From SVQP01 sp045652835 (GTDB lineage Bacteria > Bacillota > Clostridia > Oscillospirales > CAG-272): a DNA stretch of 8,200 bases. The notes under the pieces were generated by a model. It saw nothing but the letters and a program-made list of their open reading frames with translations, did no database searches and was not told the DNA's origin. The stretch is taken from positions 1 through 8,200 of the forward strand of contig JAZOLE010000130.1 of NCBI GenBank assembly GCA_045652835.1. Direction: 5' to 3'. The position numbers and the translations under genes were made by a program. Numbering within the stretch: position 1 is the first letter of the stretch; every line of letters starts with the position of its first letter. Positions 7,984 to 8,200 of the stretch are shown in pieces.

Positions 7984-8012
7984 AGTATAACACGAAACGG
8001 GAAGTTTGTCAA
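7984..8012 (-). promoter_or_regulatory. Promoter of the T-box–valS transcript
   Basis: A perfect -35 TTGACA (complement of 8007-8012) is separated by 17 bp from TATACT (complement of 7984-7989). The flank upstream of the -35 (8013-8040) is very AT-rich with A/T runs, as expected for an UP-like element. Initiation near 7977 fits the first bases of T-box stem I. Confidence 0.88.
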
Positions 8013-8060
8013 TGATTTTTTTGAAAAATGATTGAAATGATAAGGACGGGCGATTCTTGA

Positions 8061-8111
8061 TGTACAGTGTAATAAGATAGTATACAGGTAGTGTAAAGAC
8101 ATAGTATACAG
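8061..8111 (+). repeat. Tandem 24-bp direct repeats at a presumed insertion-sequence end
   Basis: Two adjacent 24-bp units, at 8064-8087 and 8088-8111, match at 19 of 24 positions. They share AGTGTAA and the 11-base ATAGTATACAG, each containing the palindrome GTATAC. The array begins at a TGTACA palindrome (8061-8066). It sits directly upstream of the promoter and start of a transposase-like gene, so it may be the transposase-binding terminal region of an IS. The exact element boundary cannot be fixed from one end. Confidence 0.6.
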
Positions 8112-8116
8112 TTATA

Positions 8117-8125
8117 TGGTATAAT
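8117..8125 (+). promoter_or_regulatory. Extended -10 promoter for the transposase-like gene
   Basis: The nine bases TGGTATAAT form an extended -10 with a perfect TATAAT hexamer at 8120-8125. The best -35 at suitable distance is AAGACA (8096-8101), only a partial match, so the extended element probably compensates. It is followed by the ribosome binding site AAAGGAG at 8141-8147. Confidence 0.6.
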
Positions 8126-8156
8126 AAGGCATCAAGATCCAAAGGAGAAGAAACAG

Positions 8157-8200
8157 ATGCCTTGGAAGGAACGAACTGTGGAAGACTTAAGAAAAGAATT
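8157..8200 (+). CDS. Transposase-like protein, N-terminal fragment (cut by window edge)
   Basis: ATG at 8157-8159 follows AAAGGAG with a spacing of nine bases. Only 14 complete codons are present, reading MPWKERTVEDLRKE. This opening (MPWKE followed by a short basic/acidic helix) is what I recall at the N-terminus of integrase-core transposases of the IS481/IS3 type, which continue into a helix-turn-helix. The identification rests on very few residues plus the promoter and repeat context. Family assignment needs the sequence to the right of the window. Confidence 0.6.
   Translation, partial: MPWKERTVEDLRKE

Larger units (their letters stand above)
8061..8200 (+). mobile_element. Putative left end of an insertion sequence
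   Basis: The combination of a TGT-starting repeat region, a dedicated extended -10 promoter and a transposase-like start codon suggests an IS entering from about 8061 and extending past the window. Its transcription is divergent from valS, and its presumed edge lies about 50 bp upstream of the valS -35 element. No terminal inverted repeat partner or target duplication can be checked within this window. Confidence 0.5.

Noticed and set aside
7908..8142. Minus-strand small open frames of 64 codons upstream of valS
   Set aside because: They start upstream of the valS promoter or run through its -35, -10 and T-box stem I. The apparent peptide is AT-rich translation noise.

Overview
The window looks like a chromosomal segment of a moderately GC-rich Firmicute, most likely a gut-type clostridium. 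The main evidence is a tRNA-sensing T-box leader in front of valS, strong AAGGAG-type ribosome binding sites and sigma-A style promoters. The assignment is inference from sequence features only, and no species is named.

Layout, left to right. (1) Positions 1-281, minus strand: the beginning of a left-handed beta-helix (hexapeptide) acyltransferase of the GlmU C-terminal type. Its reading frame is broken by one in-frame TAA at 78-80, and recognisable family sequence continues beyond the stop to the window edge. (2) Positions 274-1620, minus: glmM, complete and with all catalytic motifs. It overlaps the acyltransferase start by 8 bp. The two form an amino-sugar operon in which GlmM makes glucosamine-1-phosphate, and the acyltransferase may act on the product or a related sugar. 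(3) Positions 1621-1813: a divergent intergenic region with a strong extended -10 promoter for the rightward gene and a weak LacI-type operator-like site. (4) Positions 1814-4975, plus: a large cytoplasmic glycoside hydrolase resembling the GH106 alpha-L-rhamnosidase group. (5) Positions 4975-5020: a 12-bp hairpin with U-tracts on both sides, apparently a shared terminator for the two convergent genes. (6) Positions 5040-7682, minus: complete valS (valyl-tRNA synthetase). (7) Positions 7721-7977, minus: a complete Val-specific T-box leader with GUC specifier, GGUUGGUG-type apical loop, UGGU-containing T-box and mutually exclusive antiterminator and terminator, preceded by a consensus promoter. 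(8) Positions about 8061-8200, plus: what looks like the left end of an insertion sequence, with two 24-bp tandem repeats, an extended -10 promoter, and the first 14 codons of a transposase-like protein cut by the window edge.

Most of this is ordinary core-genome content. No undescribed multi-gene system is evident. The points most worth a second look are the nonsense codon in the acyltransferase, the repeat structure at the presumed IS end just upstream of the valS promoter, and the unassigned substrate of the GH106-like enzyme.
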